DNA from: Hygrophila difformis
Taxonomy: Eukaryota; Streptophyta; Magnoliopsida; Lamiales; Acanthaceae
NCBI GenBank assembly: GCA_030278955.1
Contig: JAOANR010000012.1
Span: 23,367,977 to 23,431,976 of the forward strand
DNA length: 64,000 nt
Direction: 5' to 3'
The notes under the pieces are model-generated. The model worked only from the letters and a program-made list of their open reading frames with translations. It ran no database searches and was not told where the DNA came from. Made by a program: the position numbers and the translations under genes. Positions 54,271 through 64,000 of the stretch are shown one piece after another; positions within the stretch are counted from its first letter, which is position 1, and each line of letters opens with the position of its first letter.

Positions 54271-57200
54271 GTACAGTCATCGCTAAAAACCGCTGTTTTA
54301 TACAACGAAGAAAGGAAACCCCCGCCGAGATCCCGTTCAACGCAGAGATCGAGAAAACAGCTCGACGTCTAAGGGCTCTAGCTAAACAGAGAAAGGAACG
54401 GGAAAGGCAGGAACTTTTCTCTCCAAGCACAAACAGTGACATTTCTCATATGGCAAACCCTGAAATCCCCCCATCATACCCCCAAACCCACCACTCCAGC
54501 ATATCCAAGAGGATCCCGAAGACGTGAATGACGAGAATTTGGACGATCCCCCTCCTCAGGTCATTCAGGGAGGCGGGAACGCACAAAATCTCGGCCAGCA
54601 ACCCTTCGAGATTCCTCCCAACAACCAAAATGACCAGCACGTTCATAACCAAAACATCCCCAATAACCCAAATTTTCAGAACCCTCAGTATCACAATCCC
54701 CAGTTTAACCAAAACCAGTTTCCTCCTAATCCGAATGATCCCAATGATCCCCGTAACTACTTTTAGAATTTCAACCAGCAACCTCAGTATCAAGGAGGAA
54801 TGGATAACAATCAACAACCTGCCGCAACGGATTACATGCAACCAATCATAGAACCCTACCTAAACATTCCAGGAAGGGCACCTATTGTTTCAAGGAATTT
54901 CGAACTTAAACCAGCACTGATTAATCTAGTACAGAATAGTCAGTTTGCTGGAGCCAACCACGAAGATCCGCATTACCACTTGGCAACATTCGTGGAGCTA
55001 TGCAACACCATAAAGAATCAAGGAGTCTCTCCAAACACGATCCGAATGATGTTGTTTCTGTTTTCACTTGCGAGCGGAGCAAAGACATGGTACAAGTCGT
55101 TGCCAGTCAATTAGAGAGTACGTAGGAGGACATAGTGCGAAATTTCTTGTTAAGTATTTTCCGGAGTGGAAAGTTGATGAGGGAAGATCAAAAATTGCTG
55201 AGTTCAAAATGAGACCACAGGAATCGTTGTACAATGCAAAGGAAAGATTCATGAACTTGCTGAGGAAATGCCCACAGTATGGATTCCAACCGTGGGAGCA
55301 GTTGAGAAAGTTCTACAGTGGGCTGATGCCAGCCTGGAAACACATGCTCGACGCTGCAGGGGGACAACATTTACTGCATATGCCCATGGATCAAGCGTGG
55401 GCTAAGATTGAAACAATGTCTGTAAATAGAACATTATTGAATGATGATAATGCAGAAACCCCTCCCCGTGGTCTGTGTGTTGTAGGTACCCCAGGGAAGA
55501 CGGATCTTGAAAAGTTGAAGGATCAGGTGGCAGTGTTAGCATTGAATCAAAAAGCAGGCAGTTCCACACAAGTACAGTCCTCAGACGCAACTTGTGGCCT
55601 TTGTCAGGGACCACATCACACTGATACCTGCCAACAAGTCACAACTGAGAACTGCAACTATGCTGGAGAGTTTCCTAACCGTCACCCTAACCTGTCCTAC
55701 TCAAACAACAACGCTCTCAATGCGCACATGTTAACCCAGCCCACCCAGTTCAATCAGACACAAAATTTCCAACAAAACCAACAGTTCCAACCCAGGCCTC
55801 ATTCCAGAATCCCAATTTCCAACCCCAAATACAGCAGAGACCTCATCAGAACCGGAATTTCCAGAACCAACAAAATTTTCAGGGCCAGCAGCAGTTTAAT
55901 CCCAATCCCAACCAAAACCAGAATCAGAATTGGAACCAAAACCAGCAAAAGCCACCTTCCAGATTTGAGACCCTCATGGCTGATTTAATTACCAATCAGA
56001 AGGAAATCAATAATCAGTTGCAGGCCTCCATTCGAAACATGGAGACTCAGGTCACACAAATGGCCAAGGAGATGCAAAAACGGGACCACGGAGCACTGCC
56101 CAGCACTGCTGAGAAAAACCCTCAGTGTAAAGCCATCACACTGAAATCTGGTAAAATTCTGGAGGGACCAAAAAGCAAGGAGAAACTAGGAAAAGAACAG
56201 GAACTGGGAGATGATAATGAGGAGAATGAGAATGATGCAGAAAAAGAGACAGCCAATTTGCAGACTGAAGCTGCAGCAGACAAGGCTGAAAACGGTAAAG
56301 GTGAAGGTACAATTTCTGACCCTTCACCACAAAATGCTTTTGATAATAACAAGTTCATGCCAAGGGTCCCGTACCCAGCAAGGCTGAAAAATAAACAACA
56401 AGACTTGAAGTTTGAAAAATTTCTGAAAAGACTGCAAGAAGTTGAGATTACCATACCTTTGATTGAAATGATCTCTGAAATGACAACCTATGCTAAGTTC
56501 TTAAAAGAAATGGTTTCAGGAAAAAGAAAGGTTGAGCAGGATGAACTAGTGGTACTCAACAGCACTTGCAGTGCTATCATTCAAAAGAAGCTGCCAGAGA
56601 AGAAAGAAGACCCCGGATGCTATACTCTGCCGATCAGGATTGGCCAAGTAAGCGCTGGGCAAGGATTATGTGACCTCGGCTCCAGCATCAATGTCATGCC
56701 ATTAACCATGGTTAAACGTCTCAAGCTTGGAGTGGTGGAGCCTATCAAAATGAGGCTCCAACTTGCGGATAGGTCAATTACAAAGCCAGTCGGTATCCTG
56801 AAAGATGTAATCATCAAAGCAGGCAGTACTCCATTTCCAGTGGACTTCATCATTTTGGACATCGAAGAGGACTCCGACATGCCTCTCATTTTAAGCAGAC
56901 CATTCTTAGCCACGGGCGGAGCCTTGATCGATGCCAAATCTGGAAAGGTGACGCTCCGGGTGGACGGAGATGAGGTCGTCTTCGACATGGCTCAATTGTA
57001 GAAATTTCCAAATGACAGTTCTTGTTTTTCATTCGATGATGTAATAGTTAGGAGTGAGGAGAGAGAGCTAGACTCTGAAGCCGGAAATGTAAAGATTATG
57101 GATGATGGACTTTCAAAGCAGGTACTGAAGCCTGCTGGCGCGGAGCACGAAGGTTGTAGCGCTGTTCACTTCGCCGATCCCGAAACTGGGGATTTGGAGG

Positions 57201-60200
57201 AGTTTGACGGCGCCGAATTCCATGAAGACGCCAACCAAAAGGAGGCGGATCCTGTACTGATGCAAGATCCGAAAGGTAAATCTGAATTCCCCCCATCTAA
57301 TTCTCGCAAATTACTTCCTTTAGTGGAATGCCCACCAAAGCTTGAACTAAAAGTACTACCGGACCATCTTAAGTATGCGTTTCTCGCTGAACATAAAATG
57401 TTACCGGTAATTGTGTCAGCTAAGCTGACACAAGATCAAGAAAGTGCTCTGGTGGGAGTGCTTAAAAAACATGTGCGTGCAATCGGTTGGACCATTTCTG
57501 ATATCAAAGGAATAAGCTCTTCTGTTTGTATGCACAGGATTCTAATGGAGGAGAATTTCAAGCCTTCGCGCCAGCCCCAACGCAGATTGAACCCATCCAT
57601 GCAAGAAGTGGTAAGAAAGGAAGTGATCAAGCTGTTAGATGACGGTATTATATACCCGATTTTTGACAGCAAATGGGTCAGTCCTGTGCAGGTTGTTCCA
57701 AAGCGGGGTGGGATGTGTATCACCAAGAATGAACAAGGGGATGAAATTGCCACACGGCCGGTCACCGGATGGAGAGTCTGCATAGACTACCGGAAGTTGA
57801 ACGAGGCCACTCGCAAGGACCATTTCCCTTTACCTTTTATCGATCAAATGTTGGAACGGTTGGCGGGAAGGGAGTTTTATTGTTTTATAGATGGTTATTC
57901 AGGATACAATCAAATAGTGATCGCCAGTGAGGATCACGAAAAAACAATTGTACATGCCCCTATGGCACTTTTGCCTATAGGCGCATGCCTTTTGGATTAT
58001 GCAATGCACCTGCTACTGTTCAACGATGCATGATGTCGATTTTCTCTGAATTTATCAAAAAATGCATTGAAGTCTTCATGGATGACTTCTCTGTATATGG
58101 AGATACGTTTGAAGATTGTTTGACCAATCTTGCTAAGATTTTAAAGAGATATGAGGACACTAACTTGGTTTTAAATTGGGAAAAGTGCCATTTTATGGTC
58201 AATGAGGGCATAGTGTTAGGTCATCGCATTTCACGTGCAGGCATCGAGGTCGATCCGGCCAAAGTCTCCATCATTTCCAATCTCCCTCTCCCTAACTCTA
58301 TTAAATCGGTTAGAAGCTTCTCAGGGCATGCCGGTTTTTACCGGAGGTTCATTAAGGATTTCTCTAAAATTGCCAAGCCGCTCACTAACCTTCTTTGTAA
58401 AGAAAATTCTTTTGCAATAAGTGAAGCGTGTTTCCAAGCCTTTGACATGCTCAAAACGATGTTAGCTTCTGCTCCAATTGTGCAGCCACCCGATTGGTCA
58501 CTGCCACTCGAGGTGATGTGTGATGCAAGTGGTCTTGCAGTGGGTGCAGTTTTAGGGCAACATAAAGACGGGAGACATTGCGTAATTCATTACGCAAGTA
58601 ATGCCTTGAATGAAGCCCAAATAAACTACACCACTACAGAAAAAGAGATGTATGCTGTAGTCTTTGCGTTTGACAAGTTCAGACAGTATACACTGACCAC
58701 AATGCACTCAGATACTTGTTTAGCAAGCAAGACGCAAAACCTCGTTTAATCAGGTGGGTGCTGTTGCTGCAAGAGTTTGACATCGTAATAAAAGATATGT
58801 GAGGTCGAGATAATGGTGCTGCTGACCACTTATCTCGATTAGAAAATGATAAAAATGATAAAGCCGTTAATGAAGAGTTCCCGGATGAGCAGTTGTTCGC
58901 ACTGCATTTGCATGACCAAGCGTGTCCATGGTTCTCCGACATTGCTAACTTTTTAGCATGTGGGATAGGTCCACCATTCCAACAGAAGTACAAAAGGGCA
59001 AAATTCTTCAAAGAAGTAGTAAACTACTTCTGGGAAGATCCCTTCTTGTTCAAACATTGTGCTGACTCGATGATCAGACGATGTGTGACCGAGTCTGAGG
59101 CTTACCAAATCACCAAGAAATGCCACGAATCTGAATATGGAGGTCATCACGGTCCCATTCGAACTGCCCACAAGATACTCGAATGTGGATTTTCTGGCCT
59201 ACTATTTATGAGGACTGCAAGGTGTTTGCAAAAGCCTGCGACAAATGCCAAAGATTGGTAAATATTTCCAAGAGGGATGAGATGCCTCATAAAGGAATTC
59301 TCACTCTTGAGATTTTTGATGTATGGGGTATTGACTTCATGGGACCGTTTCCACCGTCAGGTGGAAACTACTATATCTTGGTAGCTGTTGATTACGTGTC
59401 CAAATGGGTAGAGGCTGTCGCATTACCTACCAATAATGGTAACCAAGTCATCAAGTTCCTCAAGAACAACATCTTTAGTAGATTTGGCATACCTAGGGTG
59501 GTAATATCTGATGGAGGAACACACTTTGTTAATAAAGCTTTTGAAACTTTAATGAGTAAAAATGGAATCGTCCATAAGATAGGCACGCCTTATCATTCCC
59601 AAACTAGTGGTCAAGTCGAGATATCAAATCGCGAGATCAAACATATACTCGAAGCCACAGTTGGGATAACCCGTAAGGATTGGGCACGTAAGCTCAATGA
59701 TGCGCTATGGGCATATCGTACTGCGTATAAGACTCCCATTGGGATGTCTCCATACAGGCTTATCTTCGGAAAAGCCTGTCATTTGCCCGTAGAGTTAGAG
59801 CATAAAGCTTAATGGGTCGTCAAAACGCTTAATTTTGATCCGAAAGTTGCTCAGAACAAGCGTAAGTTGGACCTCAATGAAATTGAGGAAATACGAGCGC
59901 AGGCTTATGAAAGCTCTCGAATCTACAAAGAGCGGACCCAGAAATTGCATGATCGCCGGATTAAGCCTAAACACTTCTATATTGGCCAAAACTTTTTATT
60001 ATTTAATTCTAGGTTGAAGCTGTTCCCCGGAAAGCTAAGATCCAGATGGGAAGGGCCATATGAGGTGTTGGAGGTATTTGAGAACGGTGCAGTCAAGATC
60101 CGAACTGTAAAAGGGAAACTGTTGGTGAATGGACAACGTCTGAAAGAATACATAGGACAATTCGATCCGGAGAAAGAAAGCCGGGCAGTGGGCGACCCGG

Positions 60201-60214
60201 CTTATGCTCAATAA
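54271..60214 (+). pseudogene. gag-pol: Element C gag-pol, multiply frameshifted
   Basis: Athila-type polyprotein related to 13587-19205. Pieces in order: gag N-terminus from 54271 (no ATG before 54450), gag core (54524-55114, in-frame TAG at about 54764), second gag part with CGLCQGPHHTDTC (55115-55988), protease DLGSSINVMP (55976-57001), linker and RT N-half (57098-57950), RT C-half with FMDDFS and RNase H (57985-58690), linker and integrase zinc region (58750-59190), integrase core [16 protein letters not shown] (59183-59812), and C-terminus to TAA at 60214. At least seven frameshifts or stops separate them. It is non-functional as read. Confidence 0.92.
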
Positions 60215-60682
60215 AAGCAGCATTAAAATTATAAAAATTTCATTTCATGCATATATGTAGTACTTCATTTCAAAACAGGAAGTATCCAAAAATCAATTAA
60301 ACATTTAGAGTACCAAGACTCTGAATGTGAGGATGTTGATATTTGGAGAAAATCTAATATTTTTATTTGCTTTGGTTTTGCAGGAATTTGAGGAACCAAC
60401 AAAAAGAAGATTAAAACCGCAAAATAGGTTCCCGGTTGAATTAATTCTACATCTGAATGAAAATTATTCCCGGAAATTAAAGCAATTTAAAATTCGGAAT
60501 AAATTTTTATAAGAAGTAGGACTAATTCAACCTAATGTATGCAAATATTTAGTTCTGTAATCCCATAATTTGTTTTAAATGAAAATGCTATGGACAAAAA
60601 TTTCTAAGTCCATAGTAATAAGAGATGGACCCAAGCCCAATTGCACTCCGGGCCCAGTTCGTTATTTTTGAATTCAGAGACC
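60215..60682 (+). other. Post-pol region of element C
   Basis: It contains an inverted repeat with an internal polypurine-tract copy (60301-60335) and AT-rich DNA that matches element B 47340-47690 in inverse. No ORF is supported. Confidence 0.65.
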
Positions 60683-61079
60683 ATGACGCGGAACTTGAAT
60701 GTTGACGTCAACCTTTGACATCAAACAATTGGTTTGCGTCATGGTCAGCATTCCAGCCTGGATTAGGAGTTTGACACCGAACCTCGTCCAATGATGCAAA
60801 CCTTTCGCGTCAAAGGATGGTTGACGTCAAGCCTCCCTAGGCCCAGCCCCTCTAATGACGCGGAACACTGACCTATGACGAAAACCTTTGACGTCATAGA
60901 CAGTGTTCCACGTCAAACCTTCTCAAACCACCTTGACACAAACCTTCAGGGATTACGCCAACCCTTGGCGTCATACCCTTGGTTGACGTCAAAAGATTTT
61001 TTTTCCAACCCTCATCTAATGACGCAGAACCCCTTGACATCAAACCTTGTTTGACGTCATATCTGAGGTTTCGCGTCAT
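60683..61079 (+). repeat. TGACGTCA motif array of element C (about 5 units)
   Basis: Repeated AATGACGC, TTGACGTCAA, TTTGACGTCAT and GCGTCAT motifs in forward and inverted orientation, in units of about 70-90 bp. It occupies the same place as the TACGACGCTA array of element B (46920-47227). TGACGTCA is also a general bZIP (CRE/TGA) binding core. Confidence 0.8.
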
Positions 61080-61095
61080 TCCTTCTCCCCATTAG

Positions 61096-61103
61096 TATTA
61101 AAA
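61096..61103 (+). promoter_or_regulatory. TATA-like box of the element C cassette
   Basis: TATTAAAA directly behind the array, followed by a C/T-rich leader resembling element B's leader (46830-46890). Confidence 0.5.
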
Positions 61104-61234
61104 CCTTTTTTCCCCATTTCCTCTCTCCCACACTCAGCAAACTTTCGAACTCCCTCTTCTCAAACCTGAAACCCTTTTCTCCCGAAGAACACCACTGTGT
61201 TCCTCGCACTCTCCAACCATTTCCAGGCGAAACA

Positions 61235-61302
61235 ATGTCCAGATTTTTCCAAACTTTCCCGAATCTGGGACCGTCGTCCTCATCCAGAGCTAGAAGGCCA
61301 GG
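61235..61302 (+). CDS. Element C cassette, predicted exon 1
   Basis: ATG at 61235, 22 codons (MSRFFQTFPNLG...RARRPG type, Ser/Arg-rich) plus two bases, ending at CCAGG/GTAAGAG. Position and end phase equal exon 1 of element B, although the peptide differs. It joins to the acceptor at 62737, but the F-box frame then needs a 1-nt shift, consistent with decay. Confidence 0.55.
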
Positions 61303-62737
61303 GTAAGAGCTCTTCTTCCCCCCCTCCATTCTCGAGCTACCCCCATAACCCCCCCTGTTCGCGATTTTTGGGGCATTTGGCTTCTTAAATGTTGTGAATA
61401 GTGTAAATAGGCTGCTGAGTGCCACGTTTTCTGTTTTCTTATGTTGGTTTGTAGCATCTCTTTATGGCATTCATGTTTTGGTTGATGGAGAGTAAGTGGT
61501 CGTTTGAGTCTTTGCTACTGATTAGGGTTATGAATGTTTGAGCACTTGACTTTTGAAACCTAAGAGTACTTTGGGTGAGAGCTATTAGGGTTTGAAGAGG
61601 ATTTAGAGTCGCCATTGTTGGTATGTCTGGTTTATGTGAGAACCAATGGGCGCTGTTCTGTCAAATTGTAGACTGTTCTGTTTAATCTGTGAAGATCATG
61701 AAGTTCGAAAAAAATTTTAAAACCTGAAACGGTGGACTAATGAACATTAGGGTGTTATTTTGAATGCCATAATGTTATTAATTCATCTATTCTTAAGGTC
61801 TAAGAAGAAGCATGATTGATTGTTTGGTTGGAATTTCTGTTCACACTGTGTTTGAGGCATAGTTCCGTGTTGATGCTTGTTTGGTCTTGATTCATGAGTT
61901 GAGCTGGGATAGCATGCTTGCTGTTGTGAGTACATGGAGCATTAAATTGGGTGTTTTAATTAGCATGATTGTTTTGACATGGTAAAATTCTGGAAAATGA
62001 ATGTTTGCCTATTTTGGGAAACATGGTACAAGCAGCCAATGAATGCTCACCACTTTTTAATAAAGGGGACTTTAGAAAAGACAAAATAATAGGTAAGTTC
62101 TTTCTCTTTGAGATTGACCAACCTGTTTTTGTTCCCAATGGAACATTAAACTAGTGTAATAAAATAGCAGTCCTTTCTCCTCATGTGGACTGCTATCACT
62201 TACAAAAATCCAAAAATTGGGACCGCAAAATCCCACCTTCTTTTAAATAAAATAGTCAACTTTTATTAAAAATTAAAATTTGGTTTCTCTTTATTTTAAA
62301 TGACTTGGACTATCCATTTCACTTTCCAAACAATCCAAGTTGAACAGCTCTGAGCCACCGCGTCTCCATTTACACATTCCTCAATTCGCTTTCCATTCCA
62401 TTCCATTCCATTGCACATTCAACAATCACCTCGGGATTGTTTAAAAATTGAGAAAATAAAAATTTTTGAGCCCAATGGCTCGTTAAAAATACTTTAGGGG
62501 CCCAACGACCCCATCTATTGTTAATAACTCTTGATCCTTAAATAATTATCTCAAAAGTGTAAAAAGAAAAAACTTACTTTTGCTTTATATTAAAATTCAA
62601 GTTGAGAATTTTATAACCTCACATCTAGAGCAAAGCTCTAAATGTGAGGATGTTGGTTTTCACTGTGATCAATTCTTATGAAAACTATAAAAACTGGATT
62701 TACTACTTCCTATATTTTCTGGGGCATCGTCTTCCAG
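61303..62737 (+). other. Predicted intron of the element C cassette
   Basis: GTAAGAG donor and CTTCCAG acceptor at 62737. The T-rich interior is collinear (inverted) with 45162-46698 of element B. It carries the polypurine-tract hairpin at 62617-62649. Confidence 0.6.
62617..62649. repeat. Polypurine-tract hairpin in element C
   Basis: CCTCACATCTAGAGC, loop, GCTCTAAATGTGAGG, then ATGTTGG: 15-bp arms with one mismatch. Confidence 0.8.
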
Positions 62738-63394
62738 GGTCCGAATCAAGCACATGAAGGAACCCAACTGCTAGACCTGCCAGTGGAGCTTCTAGGAGAA
62801 ATCCTCTCCCGAATAGGAGGGAGAGGATGACATCAAGAAAGTGTTCACGGTTAAGGAAACATGCAGAAAGCTTAGGGACGCAGGAAATCTCACCATCGTG
62901 TACAAGCGATGCGAGCTGGAGACCACTACTGTGAAGATATGGCAACAAGGTATTCGAAGGCAGAAGGAGGAACTCCTGCAGACATGCGTGGAAGCAGAAA
63001 ACTTCAACCTTCATATCATACCAGCCTTGCAAGCATTCGCAGGAGGGGATGAGAGAGAGCGTGCGAGCTGCTAAGACTAGGGATAGAAGACAACCATAAA
63101 GCATCAATCTTCGCGCGGGGACTAATGTTGTTAAGCAAGCTGGATGAAAGTCAAGTTCTTCAAGGGATAAAGATGATAAAAGAAATGGCAACCGACAGAT
63201 CAGTCATGGTCTATGTGATCACCAACACCTTCTCATGGCTGACGAATAGCCAGGACACCCCTGGTCTGTTTGGAAACCAGGAAGAACGGGTCTACTGCCC
63301 AAGGAGGCGAGCAAACCTGGAAGAACTGGACAGCTGGTGCTTACTCTGTGACTTAACACATTTTGTTTACTGGTGCAGAATCTTCTTCCACTAG
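62738..63394 (+). pseudogene. F-box protein pseudogene in the accessory slot of element C
   Basis: Three frames in series read as one protein. The first is an F-box start, LLDLPVELLGEILSRIG (62766-62822), then a shift near 62825. The second continues DDIKKVFTVKETCRKLRDAG to TAA at 63074, followed by a shift near 63060. The last has a Sel1-like stretch ELLRLGIEDNHKASIFARG and a Cys-rich end (RVYCPRRRANLEELDSWC) to TAG at 63394. The layout resembles plant At2g35280-type F-box proteins, which are SCF ubiquitin-ligase subunits. It replaces the plant transposon-like protein found here in A and B. Assignment rests on motif reading only. Confidence 0.72.
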
Positions 63395-64000
63395 AAAGAG
63401 GATGCTGAGGAAAGAATGAATCCTTAATGCTTTATTTTATTCAAGCTTCGATGTAAACATCATATAAGGGAATTCTTCATCTTTGTGCATGTTCATATTA
63501 ACTGCATAAGAATCTCTTATAATTGATGTGTTTAATTGCTTTCCAAAATAGTACTTCATTTTTGAGGTCCAAATAATTTTATTCTTGAAAAGATGTCTGA
63601 CAGTCCAAGATGAATAAGTGACTGCCAGGCCAAAAATATGTTGTTAACATACTTTGTATGTTAACGGTGCCTCTTTTACTGCTTTAAATTAAATAACCAG
63701 CAAAGTATGCATAAACACGCTCTAAATTCACATGTTGAATTTAGGCTTGTGATTAAATTTTCAAACTTTTAAATTGGGATAATATAATTGAGAACATGCA
63801 TGAAATGAATTCCTAAGGTTTTGAGCTATAAAAATTCAATGATGCGATCATCTTTTTGGGTAATAAATTGGCATGTTGAAAATTTTGATTGAATAGATTG
63901 TTACAATTAAGCTTTGATTAAATTTGAGAATATTGTATGACATGAATCAATCCAACCTTGTGAGATTTGAGCCATGAGTCACGATTACTCATTTAATTTC
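63395..64000 (+). other. 3-prime untranslated region of element C (open at window end)
   Basis: Matches the inverse of element B about 40560-40930 (for example 'ccaagatgaataagtgactg'). The polypurine tract and 3-prime LTR should follow beyond the window. Confidence 0.75.

Larger units (their letters stand above)
52100..64000 (+). mobile_element. Element C: old Athila-like element with gag-pol and F-box cassette, open at right
   Basis: Partial 5-prime LTR, gag-pol pseudogene (54271-60214), a TGACGTCA motif array, a two-exon accessory cassette with an F-box pseudogene, and a 3-prime region that runs off the window. LTR, post-pol leader, exon-intron layout and 3-prime region are homologous to elements A and B, so C represents the gag-pol-bearing form of that family. 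Many frameshifts mark it as old. Confidence 0.87.

Noticed and set aside
54524..54851. Ser/Thr/Ile-rich 107-aa frame as a separate gene
   Set aside because: Alternate frame of the gag N-terminal Asn/Gln-rich region of element C.

Overview
The window is plant nuclear DNA, most likely from a eudicot, and consists almost entirely of LTR retrotransposons nested inside one another. I see no stand-alone host gene, tRNA or rRNA gene. Evidence for a plant is a 1872-residue Athila-type Ty3/gypsy polyprotein, tRNA-Asp and initiator tRNA-Met primer sites, a Copia gag with CCHC knuckles, a Stowaway-type MITE and a plant-type F-box pseudogene. I cannot name the species.

Layout. Element C (+ strand, 52100 to beyond 64000) is an old, broken Athila-like element: partial LTR, gag-pol pseudogene, then an accessory cassette holding an F-box pseudogene. 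Element B (- strand, 36259-52099) abuts C inside C's LTR. It has related LTRs and a tRNA-Asp primer site but no gag-pol, only a large spliced accessory gene. Element A (- strand, 959-36258, with insertions) is related, has an LTR closer to C's, and has lost its right end at 36258/36259. A's accessory gene is split by a 3.07-kb solo LTR of a fourth family (LTR-D, 30642-33714), which itself carries a 260-bp Stowaway-like MITE. A second LTR-D copy ends at 958 inside A's LTR. A's LTR also holds a gag-only Copia element (1342-23578, TSD GGGTT). That element's gag is split by a young 17.8-kb Athila element (3651-21433, - strand, TSD TTGGT) with an intact gag-pol and two paralogous accessory ORFs. 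C looks oldest and the 17.8-kb Athila youngest.

How the parts work together. In the Athila-like elements each accessory gene looks like its own transcription unit: an array of short palindromic motifs, in several cases a TATA-like box, a pyrimidine-rich leader and often a short first exon with a GTAAG donor and a distant acceptor. In B the splice is exactly in phase. The same kind of array lies in the U3-like part of the LTR. Arrays are mostly four units of about four motif copies, but the motif differs: GGCGC in the 17.8-kb Athila, TACGACGCTA in A and B, TGACGTCA in C. A family-specific cis motif repeated upstream of LTR and accessory promoters, paired with a fast-changing accessory protein, is the best candidate for an undescribed system. 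A plausible but untested model is that the accessory protein, or a host factor, binds the array, comparable to VANC anti-silencing proteins of VANDAL transposons.
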